NCBI RefSeq assembly: GCF_007097525.1
Contig: NZ_VKDD01000001.1
Coordinates: 376,705-440,704 of the forward strand
Length of the DNA: 64,000 nucleotides
Direction: 5' to 3'
From: Thalassomonas sp. M1454
Lineage (GTDB): Bacteria; Pseudomonadota; Gammaproteobacteria; Enterobacterales; Alteromonadaceae
This document shows, in pieces, positions 35,685 through 46,641 of the stretch; position 1 is the stretch's first letter; every line of letters begins with the position of its first letter. The notes under the pieces were generated by a model. That model was not told the DNA's origin, ran no database searches, and worked only from the letters and a program-made list of their open reading frames with translations. A program made the translations under genes and the position numbers.

Positions 35685-37004
35685 ATGAAACAATTAGCTA
35701 CTCACTATCCAGCACACATCACTGAACTACAGCAACGTAGTGCAACCATACTCGATAGAGAAAACATTGAAACTTTGGTAATCCATTCCGGCCAAACCAG
35801 CAAAATTTTCCTTGATGATATGTATTACCCATTTAAAACTAACCCGCACTTTAAGGCTTGGTTACCTATTGTTGATACGCCAAACTGTTGGTTAATCATT
35901 AATGGCCGTGATAAACCGGTTTTAGCCTTTTATCAGCCGTTAGATTTTTGGCACAAAGTGACTAAGTTAAGTGATGACTATTGGACTAGCTTTTTTGATA
36001 TTAAGTTAATGGCTAATCCCGCAGAAATAGAAAGTATTTTACCTAGTGATAAATCAAAAAGTGCATATATTGGTGCGCATAGCGATGTGGCGGTTAATTA
36101 TGGTTTTAATCTGGTTAATCCAGACAATGTATTAAATTATTTTCATTACCACCGCGCTTATAAAACGGATTATGAATTAGTATGTATGCGAGAGGCAAAT
36201 CGTTTGGCGGTATTAGGTCATGTTGCAGCTAAAAATGCGTTTTACAATAAAGCCAGTGAGTTTGAAATTCAGTTAGCTTACCTAAGTGCCGTTGGTCAGA
36301 GTGAAAATGAAATGCCGTACGGTAATATTGTTGCTCTTAATGAAAACGCTGCGATTTTGCATTACACCGCTCTAGAGCAGAAGGCCCCAAGTACGCATCG
36401 TTCATTCTTAATTGATGCTGGCGCTAGTTTTAATGGTTATGCAGCCGATATCACCAGAACGTATTCGTTTAATAATGACGAATTTGCTGAGTTAATAATC
36501 GCTGTTAATGCAATGCAACTTGAACTTGGAAAAAGCCTTAAGCCTAATACTAGTTATGTTGATTTACACATTGCCAATCACTATCAATTAGCTGATATTT
36601 TAAAACGCTTTAACTTAGTAAATATGTCAGCAGAAGCTATGGTAGAGCAAGGTATTACGGCCCATTTTTACCCGCATGGTTTAGGCCATCACTTAGGCTT
36701 ACAAGTGCATGATATGGGTGGCTTTATGGCAAATGAACAAGGTGAAACTATTGATGCACCGAGTGCTCATCCATTCTTAAGAACAACCCGCGGCATAGAG
36801 AGTAAGCAAGTGTTCACTATCGAGCCAGGTCTTTATTTTATTGAGCAGTTTTTATCTGATCTTGCTAAGTCTGAGCACAGTCAATATATTAATTGGCCAA
36901 AAGTTGATAGTTTAAGAGCATTTGGTGGTATCCGCATTGAGGATAATATTATTGTTCATCATGATCGTCTTGAAAATATGACTCGAGATTTTAAACTCGA
37001 TTAA
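35685..37004 (+). CDS. pepQ: Xaa-Pro dipeptidase PepQ
   Basis: A metallopeptidase of the M24 family that splits dipeptides with C-terminal proline. I choose the ATG at 35685 (439 residues), because [18 protein letters not shown] aligns with the start of known PepQ; a TTG at 35658 would add nine residues. The metal ligands are visible in [18 protein letters not shown] (two Asp), [13 protein letters not shown] (His), FTIEPGLYF (Glu) and GGIRIEDN (Glu). The pepQ-yigZ-trkH order is also found in E. coli. Confidence 0.95.
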   Translation: MKQLATHYPAHITELQQRSATILDRENIETLVIHSGQTSKIFLDDMYYPFKTNPHFKAWLPIVDTPNCWLIINGRDKPVLAFYQPLDFWHKVTKLSDDYWTSFFDIKLMANPAEIESILPSDKSKSAYIGAHSDVAVNYGFNLVNPDNVLNYFHYHRAYKTDYELVCMREANRLAVLGHVAAKNAFYNKASEFEIQLAYLSAVGQSENEMPYGNIVALNENAAILHYTALEQKAPSTHRSFLIDAGASFNGYAADITRTYSFNNDEFAELIIAVNAMQLELGKSLKPNTSYVDLHIANHYQLADILKRFNLVNMSAEAMVEQGITAHFYPHGLGHHLGLQVHDMGGFMANEQGETIDAPSAHPFLRTTRGIESKQVFTIEPGLYFIEQFLSDLAKSEHSQYINWPKVDSLRAFGGIRIEDNIIVHHDRLENMTRDFKLD

Positions 37005-37021
37005 GTTCGTTAATTTTATTT

Positions 37022-37660
37022 ATGAAAGACTTTGTCAACGCGACGCCTTATTTGATCCCAACAGATGAAATAGAAGTCGAAACTATTGTTAATCGTAGCC
37101 GTTTTATTTGCGCTATCAAACATTGCTCAGATAATACGGCAGTTAAGGCTTTTATAGAGCAAATAAGATTACAATATCCTGACGCATCCCATCATTGCTA
37201 TGCGTTTGTTTCTAGTCGACCAGATGATAGTCAAAGCTATGGCTTTAGTGATGATGGTGAGCCAAGTGGCACCGCTGGACGACCTATGCTTGCGATGCTA
37301 CAGGGGAGCCAAATAGGTGAATTATGTGCAGTAGTTACTCGTTATTTTGGCGGCGTTAAATTGGGGACTGGCGGTTTGCAACGCGCTTACGGTAATAGCG
37401 TAAGACAAGCTTTACTCGAACTACCCACACAGTTAAAAACGCCAACCGAGCAAGTACACCTTAGCTGTGAGTATCATCAGATAAAAGATATTGAACACTA
37501 CGCTGAGCAGTTTAATGGCAAAGTGGTTGAGCAAACTTATGGTGAGCAAGTACAACTGTTAATAGAGTTGCCTATTCCTGTCATTACAGACTTTTGTCAG
37601 CGTATAATTGAAATCACCGGTGGGCAAGTTTCTCCTAAGACTAATAACAATAAGGAATAG
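37022..37660 (+). CDS. yigZ: YigZ/IMPACT family protein
   Basis: A 212-residue member of the UPF0029/IMPACT family. The N-terminal domain has the motif FSDDGEPSGTAGRPML and then VVTRYFGGVKLGTGGLQRAY (about 75-125); a ferredoxin-like C-terminal domain follows (about 140-205). Its biochemical role in bacteria is uncertain; eukaryotic IMPACT acts on translation control. It is 17 bases after pepQ. Confidence 0.93.
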   Translation: MKDFVNATPYLIPTDEIEVETIVNRSRFICAIKHCSDNTAVKAFIEQIRLQYPDASHHCYAFVSSRPDDSQSYGFSDDGEPSGTAGRPMLAMLQGSQIGELCAVVTRYFGGVKLGTGGLQRAYGNSVRQALLELPTQLKTPTEQVHLSCEYHQIKDIEHYAEQFNGKVVEQTYGEQVQLLIELPIPVITDFCQRIIEITGGQVSPKTNNNKE

Positions 37661-37732
37661 CTATAACTTGGTTTTAAATCAGGTTATGCTATAACTTATT
37701 CATTGCACACCTAAAAATAACTAAAATATATA

Positions 37733-39208
37733 ATGCAGTACCGTAATATAATTCGCATCTTAGGCTTATTGGTCGCTTTACTCAGTGTTACCATGCTGCC
37801 TCCTATTGCTATCTCCTATATCTATGGTGATGGTGGTGGTTTGGCATTTATTATGGGATTAATCTTGTGTTTAGCTTCCGGCTTTTTATCTTGGTATCCT
37901 AATCGCTACCATAAAGGTGATCTTAGAGCCCGCGAAGGTTTCCTTATCGTAGTACTTTTCTGGACAGTATTAGCTAGTTTCTCTGCTGTCCCTTTTATGC
38001 TGACCGAAAGTCCAAATCTATCTATCACTGATGCATTCTTTGAATCATTTTCAGGTTTAACCACCACAGGCGCAACAATACTAACCCAAATTGAAGGCTT
38101 ACCTCATGCTGTATTGTTCTACCGTCAGCAACTTCAGTGGATTGGTGGTATGGGTATCATCGTACTTGCTGTAGCTATTTTGCCAATGCTTGGTGTTGGT
38201 GGCATGCAGTTATATCGTGCAGAAACTCCTGGTCCGGTAAAAGATTCGAAAATGACTCCGCGAATAGCTGATACCGCTAAAAACTTATGGATGATCTATT
38301 TTTCATTAACCGTTGCTTGTGCACTATCTTATTGGCTGGCGGGTATGACCTTTTTTGATGCGGTTTCGCATTCATTCTCTACCATAGCTATTGGTGGTTT
38401 TTCTACTCATGATGCCTCAATGGGGTATTTTGACAGTCCATTAATTAATTTTATTTGTGTCGTATTTTTGATCATTGCCGGCGTTAACTTTGCTTTGCAT
38501 TTTTCCGCGTGGTCATCATTGTCGAATACTAAAAGTCCAACAAGGTCAATTCGAACTTATTTCTATGACCCTGAATTTAAAGTCTTTATCTCAATCCAAC
38601 TGATCATAACCTTGGTATGTTTTTTAGGGCTTATAGCCTATGGCTATGAAACTAATTATGAAAAAGCGCTAGATGATGCACTGTTTCAAGCGGTATCAAT
38701 AAGTACCACTGCAGGATTTGCCACAACTGACTTTTCAGCTTGGCCGGCGATGTTGCCATTGTTATTAATTTTTGCCAGTTTTATTGGCGGTTGTGCTGGT
38801 AGTACCGGCGGTGGCATGAAAGTGATGCGCGTAGTTTTACTTTACCTTCAAGGGGTCAGAGAATTAAGTCGACTTATTCACCCTAAAGCTATTATCACCA
38901 TTAAGCTCGGTCGTAAGGGACTTCCTGATAAAGTTGTTGATGCTATTTGGGGCTTCTTCTCTGCCTATGCCGCGATATTTATTATCTGTATGGTTTTGCT
39001 TATGGCGACAGGTATTGATGATATTACCGCGTTTACAGCGGTTGCTGCTTGTTTAAATAATTTAGGTCCAGGTTTAGGCGAGGTTGCAGCTAACTTTTCA
39101 AGTATTAATGACTTTAGTAAGTGGGTGTTAGTGGTTGCCATGCTGTTTGGGCGTTTAGAAATATTCACCTTGTTAGTCTTATTTATGCCATCATTCTGGC
39201 GCGATTAG
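37733..39208 (+). CDS. trkH: Potassium uptake channel protein TrkH
   Basis: The pore-forming subunit of the Trk potassium transporter, 491 residues and about ten to twelve membrane segments. The four selectivity-filter loops include SGLTTTGATI (about 109-118), IAIGGFSTHDAS and STTAGFATTDF, ending with NLGPGLG. Its cytoplasmic regulator TrkA is coded convergently 260 bases away, whereas in E. coli the two genes are far apart. Confidence 0.97.
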   Translation: MQYRNIIRILGLLVALLSVTMLPPIAISYIYGDGGGLAFIMGLILCLASGFLSWYPNRYHKGDLRAREGFLIVVLFWTVLASFSAVPFMLTESPNLSITDAFFESFSGLTTTGATILTQIEGLPHAVLFYRQQLQWIGGMGIIVLAVAILPMLGVGGMQLYRAETPGPVKDSKMTPRIADTAKNLWMIYFSLTVACALSYWLAGMTFFDAVSHSFSTIAIGGFSTHDASMGYFDSPLINFICVVFLIIAGVNFALHFSAWSSLSNTKSPTRSIRTYFYDPEFKVFISIQLIITLVCFLGLIAYGYETNYEKALDDALFQAVSISTTAGFATTDFSAWPAMLPLLLIFASFIGGCAGSTGGGMKVMRVVLLYLQGVRELSRLIHPKAIITIKLGRKGLPDKVVDAIWGFFSAYAAIFIICMVLLMATGIDDITAFTAVAACLNNLGPGLGEVAANFSSINDFSKWVLVVAMLFGRLEIFTLLVLFMPSFWRD

Positions 39209-39227
39209 TAATTAGCAATTTATCTTA

Positions 39228-39396
39228 CCAACTTGTTGGTTTAGATAAATGCGTATCCTCAACTTGATTGGGGATCTCTGATCTGCGCAACTCGTTGGCT
39301 TAGAATAATACGTATCCCCAACTTGATTGGGGATTTATAAATTAATGCGCAACTCGTTGGCCTAGAATAATACGTATCCTCAACTTGATTGGGGAT
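39228..39396. repeat. Three-copy 60-bp tandem repeat with internal hairpins
   Basis: Three units start near 39228, 39288 and 39350 (period 59-62 bp). Each begins with CAACTTGTTGG or CAACTCGTTGG, followed about 15 bases later by the palindrome ATCCYCAACTTGATTGGGGAT (39255-39275, 39314-39334, 39376-39396). In copy 2 the ATCCCCAA/TTGGGGAT stem is perfect; in copies 1 and 3 one arm reads ATCCTCAA. The array lies in the convergent gap between trkH and trkA and encodes no protein. Confidence 0.85.
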
Positions 39397-39422
39397 CTCT
39401 TGGTTGCTGTTGAAGTCGATAT

Positions 39423-39444
39423 AAAAAAGGCGACCTAGGTCGCC
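39423..39444 (-). terminator. Intrinsic terminator of the def-fmt-rsmB-trkA operon
   Basis: GGCGACCTAGGTCGCC (39429-39444) is a perfect 16-base palindrome; the A-run at 39423-39428 gives a T-run on the minus strand after the trkA stop codon. Confidence 0.75.
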
Positions 39445-39469
39445 ATTGTTTTGAGCTTAATTTGAAAAA

Positions 39470-40843
39470 TTAGAAGAAAATAGCACTTACCGCAAAGAGC
39501 TTTTCAACTTGGTGAATATATTTTTTGTCGACTAAGAATAAAATTACGTGGTCATCGGTTTTTATAATTGTGGTTGAATGGGCTATCAATACTTCTTCAC
39601 CGCGGACAATTGCGCCAATGGTTGTTCCTGGTGGTAGCTTAATCTCTTGGATTTCTTTACCTACTACCTTAGATGATTGTTCATCACCATGAGCTATGGT
39701 CTCAACCGCTTCAGCTGCACCTCTACGCAAGCTATAAGCATTTACAATACCACCTTTACGTACATGTGAAAGCAAGGCTGAAATTGTCGCTTGCTGCGGT
39801 GATACGGCAATATCTAAATTTGAACCAACAAGATCTAAATAAGCTGTTCGCTGGATCAAAGCAATGGTCTTTCTCGCTTTCAGCTTTTTCGCAAGCATAG
39901 CCGACATGATATTAGCTTCATCATCGTTGGTTACCGCTAAAAATACATCAATTTGATCTATATGCTCTTCTTTAAGTAATTCTGTATCTGAAGAGTCCCC
40001 AACAAATACTAAGCTATTATTTAATTCATTAGACAATAATTCTGCACGCTCAGGGTTGCGCTCAATTATTTTAACTTGGTGATTCTTTTCTAATATCCTT
40101 GCTAAACCAGCACCTATATGACCTCCGCCGGCAATCATAATACGCTTGTAAGCTGGTTCTAATTTTTGCAGCTCACTCATTACGGCGCGGATATGTCTAG
40201 TAGCAGCAATAAAGAAAACCTCATCATCAGCTTCAATTATGGTTGTACCAAGTGGACGAATAGGTTTACCTTTACGATAAATTGCCGCTACTCGGGTATC
40301 AATATTAGGAATATGTTCACGCAAAGTAGAGAGTGCATGACCAACAAGTAAACCACCGTAGTAGGCTTTAATCGCCACTAAACTTACTTTGCCATCAGCA
40401 AACTCTCGAACTTGTAAAGCACCAGGATAATCAATTAAACGAGCTATATCGCGGGTTACTAGCTGCTCTGGAGCAATAATATGGTCAACAGGGATCTCTT
40501 GCGGGTGAAATAACTGATCTTTAAATTTGATAATTTGTTCTGAACGAATGCGGGCAATTTTGGTTTCGGTGTTGTACATGGTGTATGCCACTTGGCAAGC
40601 AATCATGTTGGTTGCATCATCACTGGTAACCGCTATTAGCATGTCGGCATCTTCAGCACCCGATTTGGCAAGTACATCAGGATGACTACCGTTGCCAGTA
40701 ACCACTTGTAAGTCCATTTTGTCTTGTAACTCGCGCAGTCGTTCAGAGTCGGTATCAACTAAAGTGATTTCATTTTGCTCACCAACTAGGTTTTCTGCTA
40801 GTGTGCCGCCAACTTGTCCTGCGCCGAGAATGATGATTTTCAT
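39470..40843 (-). CDS. trkA: Trk potassium transporter peripheral subunit TrkA
   Basis: A cytoplasmic NAD(H)/ATP-binding regulator of TrkH. The 457 residues are two RCK units. The first Rossmann fold opens with [17 protein letters not shown] (about 3-19), the second with [17 protein letters not shown] (about 234-250). TrkA-C domains close each half. It is the last gene of def-fmt-rsmB-trkA, 31 bases after rsmB. Confidence 0.98.
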   Translation of the reverse strand: MKIIILGAGQVGGTLAENLVGEQNEITLVDTDSERLRELQDKMDLQVVTGNGSHPDVLAKSGAEDADMLIAVTSDDATNMIACQVAYTMYNTETKIARIRSEQIIKFKDQLFHPQEIPVDHIIAPEQLVTRDIARLIDYPGALQVREFADGKVSLVAIKAYYGGLLVGHALSTLREHIPNIDTRVAAIYRKGKPIRPLGTTIIEADDEVFFIAATRHIRAVMSELQKLEPAYKRIMIAGGGHIGAGLARILEKNHQVKIIERNPERAELLSNELNNSLVFVGDSSDTELLKEEHIDQIDVFLAVTNDDEANIMSAMLAKKLKARKTIALIQRTAYLDLVGSNLDIAVSPQQATISALLSHVRKGGIVNAYSLRRGAAEAVETIAHGDEQSSKVVGKEIQEIKLPPGTTIGAIVRGEEVLIAHSTTIIKTDDHVILFLVDKKYIHQVEKLFAVSAIFF

Positions 40844-40874
40844 TTGTTTAGCTTTTTATTTTTAGTTTATAAAA

Positions 40875-42170
40875 TCAGTGTACTGCTTTTTTAGTTAGTT
40901 TGGCATAATAAAAACCATCCATCGAGTTTTCCCCCGGTAATATTTGCCAATCTTTGCAATTATCAACTATTGCTAGATCTTCTAAATGCGCATCTGCATT
41001 GTTTTCTACAAAGCGTTTTACCTGTTCCGTATTTTCTTCTGGAAGTATAGAGCAGGTTGCATAAATCATGGTGCCACCTGGTTTTAACAGTGCCCAAATT
41101 GATTTTAATATTTGCTGCTGTAACACTACTAAACTATCAATATCTGAAGCTCGTCTTAACCACTTAATATCAGGATTTTTACGGATAACACCGGTACCAG
41201 AGCAAGGTGCGTCTAATAATATTCGATCGAAGTGTTGGCCATTAAACCATTGCTCAGTATTTACTGCATCTGCGGCAATAACATTAGCTTGTAAGCCTAA
41301 TCGAGCTAAGTTTTCTTCTACACGAACCAAGCGTTGTGCTTCAATATCGATAGCAGTCATGGAACCTAGATTTGGTGTTAATTCTAAAATATGACACGTT
41401 TTACCACCAGGCGCGGCGCAGCAATCTAATACATTATCATTAGCTTGCGCTTGCAAAAGTGGGGCAGCCATTTGTGCAGCACCATCTTGTACCGATACCC
41501 AACCATCGCTAAAACCTGGTAGTTTTTGTACATCAACAGGACTTGCTAATAAAATGGCTTGGCTTAGTGGCGCAACTTGCACAACTTCAATTTCTTGCTC
41601 GCTCAGTAAAGTTAAATAATCAGTGACAGATTTTTTACTTTGATTAACCCTAAGCCACATAGGAGGGCGTTGTTGATTTTGCTCTAAAATTTGTTGCCAT
41701 GAATCAGGATAACCTGCTTGAATTTTCTTAATAAACCAACCCGGATGATTATATTTAACTGCATCAGGCAGAGTCTCATCTAGTTCAGGTTCGCGCTGAT
41801 AACTACGTAACACCGCATTGACCAAACCTTTTAGATGCTTGTTTTTTAAAATGGCGGTTGCCGCAACAGTTTCTGCAACAGCGGCATGATCAGGAATACG
41901 TGTATATTTAATTTGATAAATACCAACAATCATTAAAAAGTGAAATACGCGTTGTTTGCCAGTAAGAGGTTTATTAACAAAGCGCCTTACTTGAAGCTCT
42001 AGCTCTGGTAAATATCTAAGTACGCCATAACAAAGCTCTTGCAATAAGCCTTTGTCTTTTGGCGAATCTACTAACAATTGTTGCTTTGGCAATTCATCAT
42101 TTAATGAGCGACCTTGATCAACAACTGCATATAAACAGCGGGCGGCAAGGGCTCTGATATTTTTACTCAT
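40875..42170 (-). CDS. rsmB: 16S rRNA (cytosine(967)-C5)-methyltransferase RsmB
   Basis: Methylates C967 of 16S rRNA. The 431 residues have an N-terminal NusB-like helical RNA-binding domain (about 1-140). The SAM-dependent catalytic domain carries [18 protein letters not shown] (about 248-265), [19 protein letters not shown] with the release Cys, and [11 protein letters not shown] with the nucleophile Cys. It overlaps fmt by eight bases. Confidence 0.98.
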   Translation of the reverse strand: MSKNIRALAARCLYAVVDQGRSLNDELPKQQLLVDSPKDKGLLQELCYGVLRYLPELELQVRRFVNKPLTGKQRVFHFLMIVGIYQIKYTRIPDHAAVAETVAATAILKNKHLKGLVNAVLRSYQREPELDETLPDAVKYNHPGWFIKKIQAGYPDSWQQILEQNQQRPPMWLRVNQSKKSVTDYLTLLSEQEIEVVQVAPLSQAILLASPVDVQKLPGFSDGWVSVQDGAAQMAAPLLQAQANDNVLDCCAAPGGKTCHILELTPNLGSMTAIDIEAQRLVRVEENLARLGLQANVIAADAVNTEQWFNGQHFDRILLDAPCSGTGVIRKNPDIKWLRRASDIDSLVVLQQQILKSIWALLKPGGTMIYATCSILPEENTEQVKRFVENNADAHLEDLAIVDNCKDWQILPGENSMDGFYYAKLTKKAVH

Positions 42171-43158
42171 TAATGTTTACGCCATTAGAGTTGGTACCAT
42201 TAATGCTATTACCGACAACAAACCAATCAGCTCGGCCATTAAGAATATCTTGCACAGCTAATGCTTTTTTACCCGGCAGTTGTAAACAAGTTAACTTTAA
42301 ACAGCCATCTGTTGTCGCAACCACTATGCCTGATTTATCCACGGCTAAAATAGTCCCCGGAGCTTTATTGGAGCTATCTGCTATTACTTCGGCATTCCAA
42401 ACTTTAATGCGATGCTCTTTAGCAGAGCTATCTTTATAAAGTATTTGCGCGAAAGGCCAAGGTTGGTAGGCTCTAATTTTTCTATGCAAAACTTCTGCTG
42501 ATAATTGCCAATCCAGTTCAGCTTCTTCTTTGGTTAACTTGTGCGCGTAATTAGCTAAATCATTATTTTGAGGTTCTGCATGATAACTACCACTAGCCAT
42601 ATCTTGCATCGTCTCAAGTAAAGCCTTAGGGCCAAGAAGCGCTAACTTTTCATATAAGGTAGCGCTTGTGTCGGTGCTAGTAATAGGACAACTTGCTTTT
42701 AATAGCATATCGCCAGTATCTAAGCCTATATCCATTTGCATAATGGTAACGCCTGTTTCGCTATCACCAGCTTCTAATGAACGTTGGATTGGTGCTGCGC
42801 CGCGCCATTTAGGTAATAAAGAGCCGTGCACGTTTACACAACCTAAACGAGGGGTATCTAAAATTACTTTTGGTAGTAATAAGCCATATGCAACAACAAC
42901 CATGACATCGGCGTTGTAACTTGCGAGCTGTTGTTGCTCTGCTTCGCCTTTAAAGTTAATAGGTTGTTCTATTGGTAAATTGTGCTCAAGTGCTAATTGC
43001 TTAACAGCACAAGCTGTGAGCTTTTTACCGCGCCCTGCAGGCTTATCCTGAGGTGAATAAACAGCAACAACCTCGTGCTCTGAATCAATTAATGCTTGTA
43101 AATGTTTAGCCGCAAAATCGGGAGTACCGGCAAAAATTATCTTTAATGGTTTTGACAA
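42163..43158 (-). CDS. fmt: Methionyl-tRNA formyltransferase Fmt
   Basis: Adds the formyl group to initiator Met-tRNA with 10-formyl-tetrahydrofolate. The 331 residues have the N-terminal formyltransferase fold with [14 protein letters not shown] (about 8-21) and the catalytic [22 protein letters not shown] (His near 111). A C-terminal OB-fold domain binds tRNA. It is 22 bases downstream of def. Confidence 0.98.
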   Translation of the reverse strand: MSKPLKIIFAGTPDFAAKHLQALIDSEHEVVAVYSPQDKPAGRGKKLTACAVKQLALEHNLPIEQPINFKGEAEQQQLASYNADVMVVVAYGLLLPKVILDTPRLGCVNVHGSLLPKWRGAAPIQRSLEAGDSETGVTIMQMDIGLDTGDMLLKASCPITSTDTSATLYEKLALLGPKALLETMQDMASGSYHAEPQNNDLANYAHKLTKEEAELDWQLSAEVLHRKIRAYQPWPFAQILYKDSSAKEHRIKVWNAEVIADSSNKAPGTILAVDKSGIVVATTDGCLKLTCLQLPGKKALAVQDILNGRADWFVVGNSINGTNSNGVNINE

Positions 43159-43180
43159 AGTTTAATTCCAATTAATTAAA

Positions 43181-43693
43181 TTATGATTTAGCCGCAGCTT
43201 TTGCTTCTTTTTCTAATTTAGTTTTAATGCGCTGGCGTTTTAAAGGCGATAAATAATCAACAAATAGCACACCATTTAAATGATCTAGCTCATGTTGAAT
43301 ACAAATGGCGAGTAATTCATCTGCATCTAATGAAAATGCTTTACCATCAATATCTAATGCTTCAACGGTAACTTCTGTGTTTCTATCTACTTTGGCATAG
43401 CAACCAGGGACTGAAAGGCAGCCTTCCTCATTAACCATAATGTCACCGCTTTTATTGGTAATTTTAGGGTTAATTAGTACTAATTGATTTTCTTTTTCTT
43501 CGCTAACATCCATAACGACAATGCGTTGGTGAATATTTACTTGTGTAGCTGCTAGGCCTACACCATTTTCTGCGTACATGGTTTCAAACATGTCGGCAAC
43601 GATCTTTTTAGTCTCATCTGTTACTGCAGATACTTCTTTAGCAACAGTTCTTAGGCGTTCATCTGGAAAACGTAGTACATTTAAAATAGTCAT
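43181..43693 (-). CDS. def: Peptide deformylase Def
   Basis: Removes the N-formyl group from nascent proteins. The 170 residues carry the three signatures: GVGLAATQV (about 45-53), EGCLSVPG with the metal-binding Cys (about 89-96), and QHELDHLNG with the two His and catalytic Glu (about 132-140). First gene of the def-fmt-rsmB-trkA operon; divergent from the LysM gene with 135 bases between. Confidence 0.98.
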   Translation of the reverse strand: MTILNVLRFPDERLRTVAKEVSAVTDETKKIVADMFETMYAENGVGLAATQVNIHQRIVVMDVSEEKENQLVLINPKITNKSGDIMVNEEGCLSVPGCYAKVDRNTEVTVEALDIDGKAFSLDADELLAICIQHELDHLNGVLFVDYLSPLKRQRIKTKLEKEAKAAAKS

Positions 43694-43828
43694 AATATTT
43701 ACAAAACAATTAGCGATATTTTCGATTGAGTGTTATGTTTTAATTTTAGCCATTATTTATTATTAATAATAGGGCTTTATGCGTTGTTAACAGATATTAT
43801 AATAGACAACGTAGTAATAATTGCTTAA

Positions 43829-44941
43829 ATGGACCTAATTAGCATGTTAAAAAAGATACTAATAACAATAATTTGCCTATTCTCTACAATGTTTGCTTTA
43901 GCTGACGAGCTGCAAATAAAAGAAGACGCCCCTAAAACTTACGTGGTTGTTAAAGGAGATACTCTCTGGGATATCTCAGCGATGTTTCTTAACGAACCTT
44001 GGCTATGGCCAAAACTGTGGCGTTTAAACCCTGATATTAAAAACCCTCATTTAATTTATCCTGGCGATGAACTTCGTTTGGTTTATGATGAAAATGGTGA
44101 ACCAATGCTTGTTAAAGGTAAGCCAGCATTAAAGTGGTCACCAGAAAAACGTAAAAAATTAAAAGATCAAAACCCGATCACGATTTTACCGTTAGAGCAT
44201 TTAGCGCCATACTTAAATTATTCGACTGTATTATCAAAAGCGGATTTAGATGAGTCGCCTCATATTTTAGGCGGTGATGAAAAGTATAAATCTAATATCG
44301 ATGGTGCTTTGTTATATGTGAAGGGTGAAGTAGAAATAGGTCAAAACTATGCTATTTACCATCAAGGCGATGAAATTCGAGATCCTGAATCAAATGAATT
44401 TTTAGGCTATCAAGCCATTCTTGTTGGTACTGCACTAGGTTTGCGTACTGGTAATGATGAAACTCAACAGCCTTCGACATTGTCATTACAAAAAGCGAAA
44501 AGAGAAATTAGAGCTGGCGATGTGATTATCCCTGTTAATGAAGACCAATTGCTACCTTCTTTTTATAGCATGAAAGCCGCATTAGATAAGGATATCCAAG
44601 CTCGTATGATTAGCTCACATAATTTAGCTAGAGAGTTTGGTAAGTTTGAGGTTGTACTATTAAACAAGGGTGTATCTGCAGATATTGCTATGGGTGATAT
44701 TTATTCTATTAACCGTCAGAGTCCAACGGTTATTGAAACAAAGAATGGCCCTGTATATGAAGAGGATGCTTCAAGCTGGTATCGCTTAACTCGAGATAGT
44801 GAAAGTGATAAAAATGTTGAGATGCCAATTGAAAAAATAGGGCACTTACTAGTGTTTAAAGTACAAGAAAAAACGAGTTTTGCTATCGTTCTTTCAACCG
44901 TTAAATCAGTAAAAATTGAAGATTTAGTTACCGCCCCTTAA
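43829..44941 (+). CDS. LysM-domain exported protein
   Basis: A 370-residue protein with a signal peptide (about residues 6-26, hydrophobic then ALA cleavage). A single LysM domain follows at about 36-85 (YVVVKGDTLWDISAMFLNEPWLWPKL, quoted up to the core; then NPHLIYPGDELRL), which binds peptidoglycan. The rest, about 285 residues, has no motif I recognise. This family is often found just before dprA, divergent from def, in Gammaproteobacteria. A role at the cell wall is inferred. The ATG at 43844 (MLKKILIT) is an equally plausible start. Confidence 0.85.
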   Translation: MDLISMLKKILITIICLFSTMFALADELQIKEDAPKTYVVVKGDTLWDISAMFLNEPWLWPKLWRLNPDIKNPHLIYPGDELRLVYDENGEPMLVKGKPALKWSPEKRKKLKDQNPITILPLEHLAPYLNYSTVLSKADLDESPHILGGDEKYKSNIDGALLYVKGEVEIGQNYAIYHQGDEIRDPESNEFLGYQAILVGTALGLRTGNDETQQPSTLSLQKAKREIRAGDVIIPVNEDQLLPSFYSMKAALDKDIQARMISSHNLAREFGKFEVVLLNKGVSADIAMGDIYSINRQSPTVIETKNGPVYEEDASSWYRLTRDSESDKNVEMPIEKIGHLLVFKVQEKTSFAIVLSTVKSVKIEDLVTAP

Positions 44942-45003
44942 TGAGGCTATAACAATAATAAAATCTACTCATAAAAGGGCATTATTCAAAAGGAATTTGA
45001 ATT

Positions 45004-46104
45004 ATGTCAGATATAACAAAGCAAAAATATTGGCTAGCCTTGAAGTTAATCCCTCGGCTAGCCAATGCCATCAAATATAAACTAGTTAATCAGCACTCGA
45101 TTGAAGGTTTATTTAACCTCAGCCAAGAGCAACTTGCTCTAAGTGGTTTAAATCATACTCAGCAACAGGCCATTGTTAAGCCCAATTGGCAAAAAATAAA
45201 CCATATTATTGAACAATGTCAGCAATTTGATATTGCAATTATTAATATCACCCAAGCTAATTATCCCAGCCTGTTAAAGCAAACTCATAACCCGCCTAAT
45301 GTTCTGTTTTATCAAGGTAATGCAGATTTATTTAACCAACCTCAAATTGCGATAGTGGGCTCAAGAGCGGCAAGTATATCGGCACAAGAGCATGCTAAAA
45401 GCTTTGCTAGTAAATTAAGTGCTAGTGGTGTTGTTGTAACTAGTGGTTTGGCTATTGGCATTGATTCGTGCGCACATAGAGGCGCTTTAAATGTTCAAGG
45501 TAAAACAATAGCCGTTGTCGCTACAGGTCTTGATCAAGTTTACCCAAAGCGCCATAAGGCACTTGCTAGCGAAATTTTAAATACTAATGGTTTAATTGTA
45601 AGTGAGTATATTCCTGGTAGTCCACCTAATCCAGGTTGCTTTCCTAAGCGTAATACTATTATTACCGGAATGAGTTTAGGTACTTTTGTGGTTGAGGCGA
45701 CAATTAAGAGTGGCTCTCTTATCTCGGCTCGCAGTGCTCTTGAGCAAAATAGAGAAGTTTTTGCTATGCCTGGCGCAATTAATAATCCACAAACTAAAGG
45801 TTGCCATTACTTAATCAAGCAGGGGGCTACTTTGGTTGATGAAGTTGATGATATTTTATCAGTGTTAGATCTTCAGGGTTTATCCGGTCTAGATAAAAGG
45901 GAACAAAAAAATAGTAAAAATAATCATCAACAAGACTTGTTTATCGATGAATTGTTAAGTAGTGTGGATTATGAAACTACTTCCGTAGATACAGTAGTTT
46001 CTCGGAGCCAACTTCCCACAGAGGAAGTATTAACCCGATTATTGACGCTAGAGCTGCGTGGTCTGGTAACTGCGGTACCAGGAGGCTACATAAAATTGAA
46101 TTAA
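45004..46104 (+). CDS. dprA: DNA-processing protein DprA
   Basis: Protects incoming single-stranded DNA and loads RecA during natural transformation. The 366 residues include an N-terminal helical part, then the Rossmann-like DprA core ([20 protein letters not shown] near 118, [19 protein letters not shown] near 150, [16 protein letters not shown] near 202). A winged-helix DML1-like domain closes the protein (about 310-366). It may indicate competence, although dprA is conserved in many bacteria not known to transform. Confidence 0.97.
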   Translation: MSDITKQKYWLALKLIPRLANAIKYKLVNQHSIEGLFNLSQEQLALSGLNHTQQQAIVKPNWQKINHIIEQCQQFDIAIINITQANYPSLLKQTHNPPNVLFYQGNADLFNQPQIAIVGSRAASISAQEHAKSFASKLSASGVVVTSGLAIGIDSCAHRGALNVQGKTIAVVATGLDQVYPKRHKALASEILNTNGLIVSEYIPGSPPNPGCFPKRNTIITGMSLGTFVVEATIKSGSLISARSALEQNREVFAMPGAINNPQTKGCHYLIKQGATLVDEVDDILSVLDLQGLSGLDKREQKNSKNNHQQDLFIDELLSSVDYETTSVDTVVSRSQLPTEEVLTRLLTLELRGLVTAVPGGYIKLN

Positions 46105-46148
46105 TTCAAATCTATTGTAAAAAATTCAATCATTTAAAGGGGCTAGTT

Positions 46149-46622
46149 ATGTTTGATATCCTAATGTACCTTTTTGAAAATTATATCCACAGTGAAGCCG
46201 AGGTAATGGTTGATCATGACCTACTTACCGACGAGCTGACCAGAGCTGGTTTTCATCAAGACGAAATATACAAAGCGCTTTCTTGGTTAGAAAAATTGGC
46301 TGCATTACAAAATAGTGATGCGCTTCCATATTTAACTCGCCGACCAAGTACGTCTATGCGCATTTATACTGCAGAGGAAATAAAATTCCTTGATGTAGAG
46401 TGCCGTGGATTCTTAATGTTTTTAGAACAAGTAAATCTGCTTGATTTTTCTACCCGTGAGATGGTTATTGATAGAGTTATGGAACTTGATACCAAAGACT
46501 TTAACATCGATGATTTAAAGTGGGTGGTGTTAATGGTACTCTTCAACGTGCCAGGTAAAGAGTCTGCCTATTCACAGATGGAAGATTTAATCTTTGATGA
46601 GTGTGAAGGTCCGCTGCATTAA
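46149..46622 (+). CDS. smg: Smg family protein
   Basis: A 157-residue DUF494/Smg protein starting [19 protein letters not shown]. It is acidic and mainly helical. The function is not known. It follows dprA by 44 bases, the order seen in E. coli (dprA-smg). The glycan island starts directly after it, and yrdD, which is next in E. coli, is 6.4 kb away. Confidence 0.95.
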   Translation: MFDILMYLFENYIHSEAEVMVDHDLLTDELTRAGFHQDEIYKALSWLEKLAALQNSDALPYLTRRPSTSMRIYTAEEIKFLDVECRGFLMFLEQVNLLDFSTREMVIDRVMELDTKDFNIDDLKWVVLMVLFNVPGKESAYSQMEDLIFDECEGPLH

Positions 46623-46641
46623 CTAATACAGCGTCTTTATA

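Noticed and set aside
39228..39396. Possible short CRISPR array
   Set aside because: The units repeat almost end to end with palindromes and no unique spacers of constant length; there are no cas genes.
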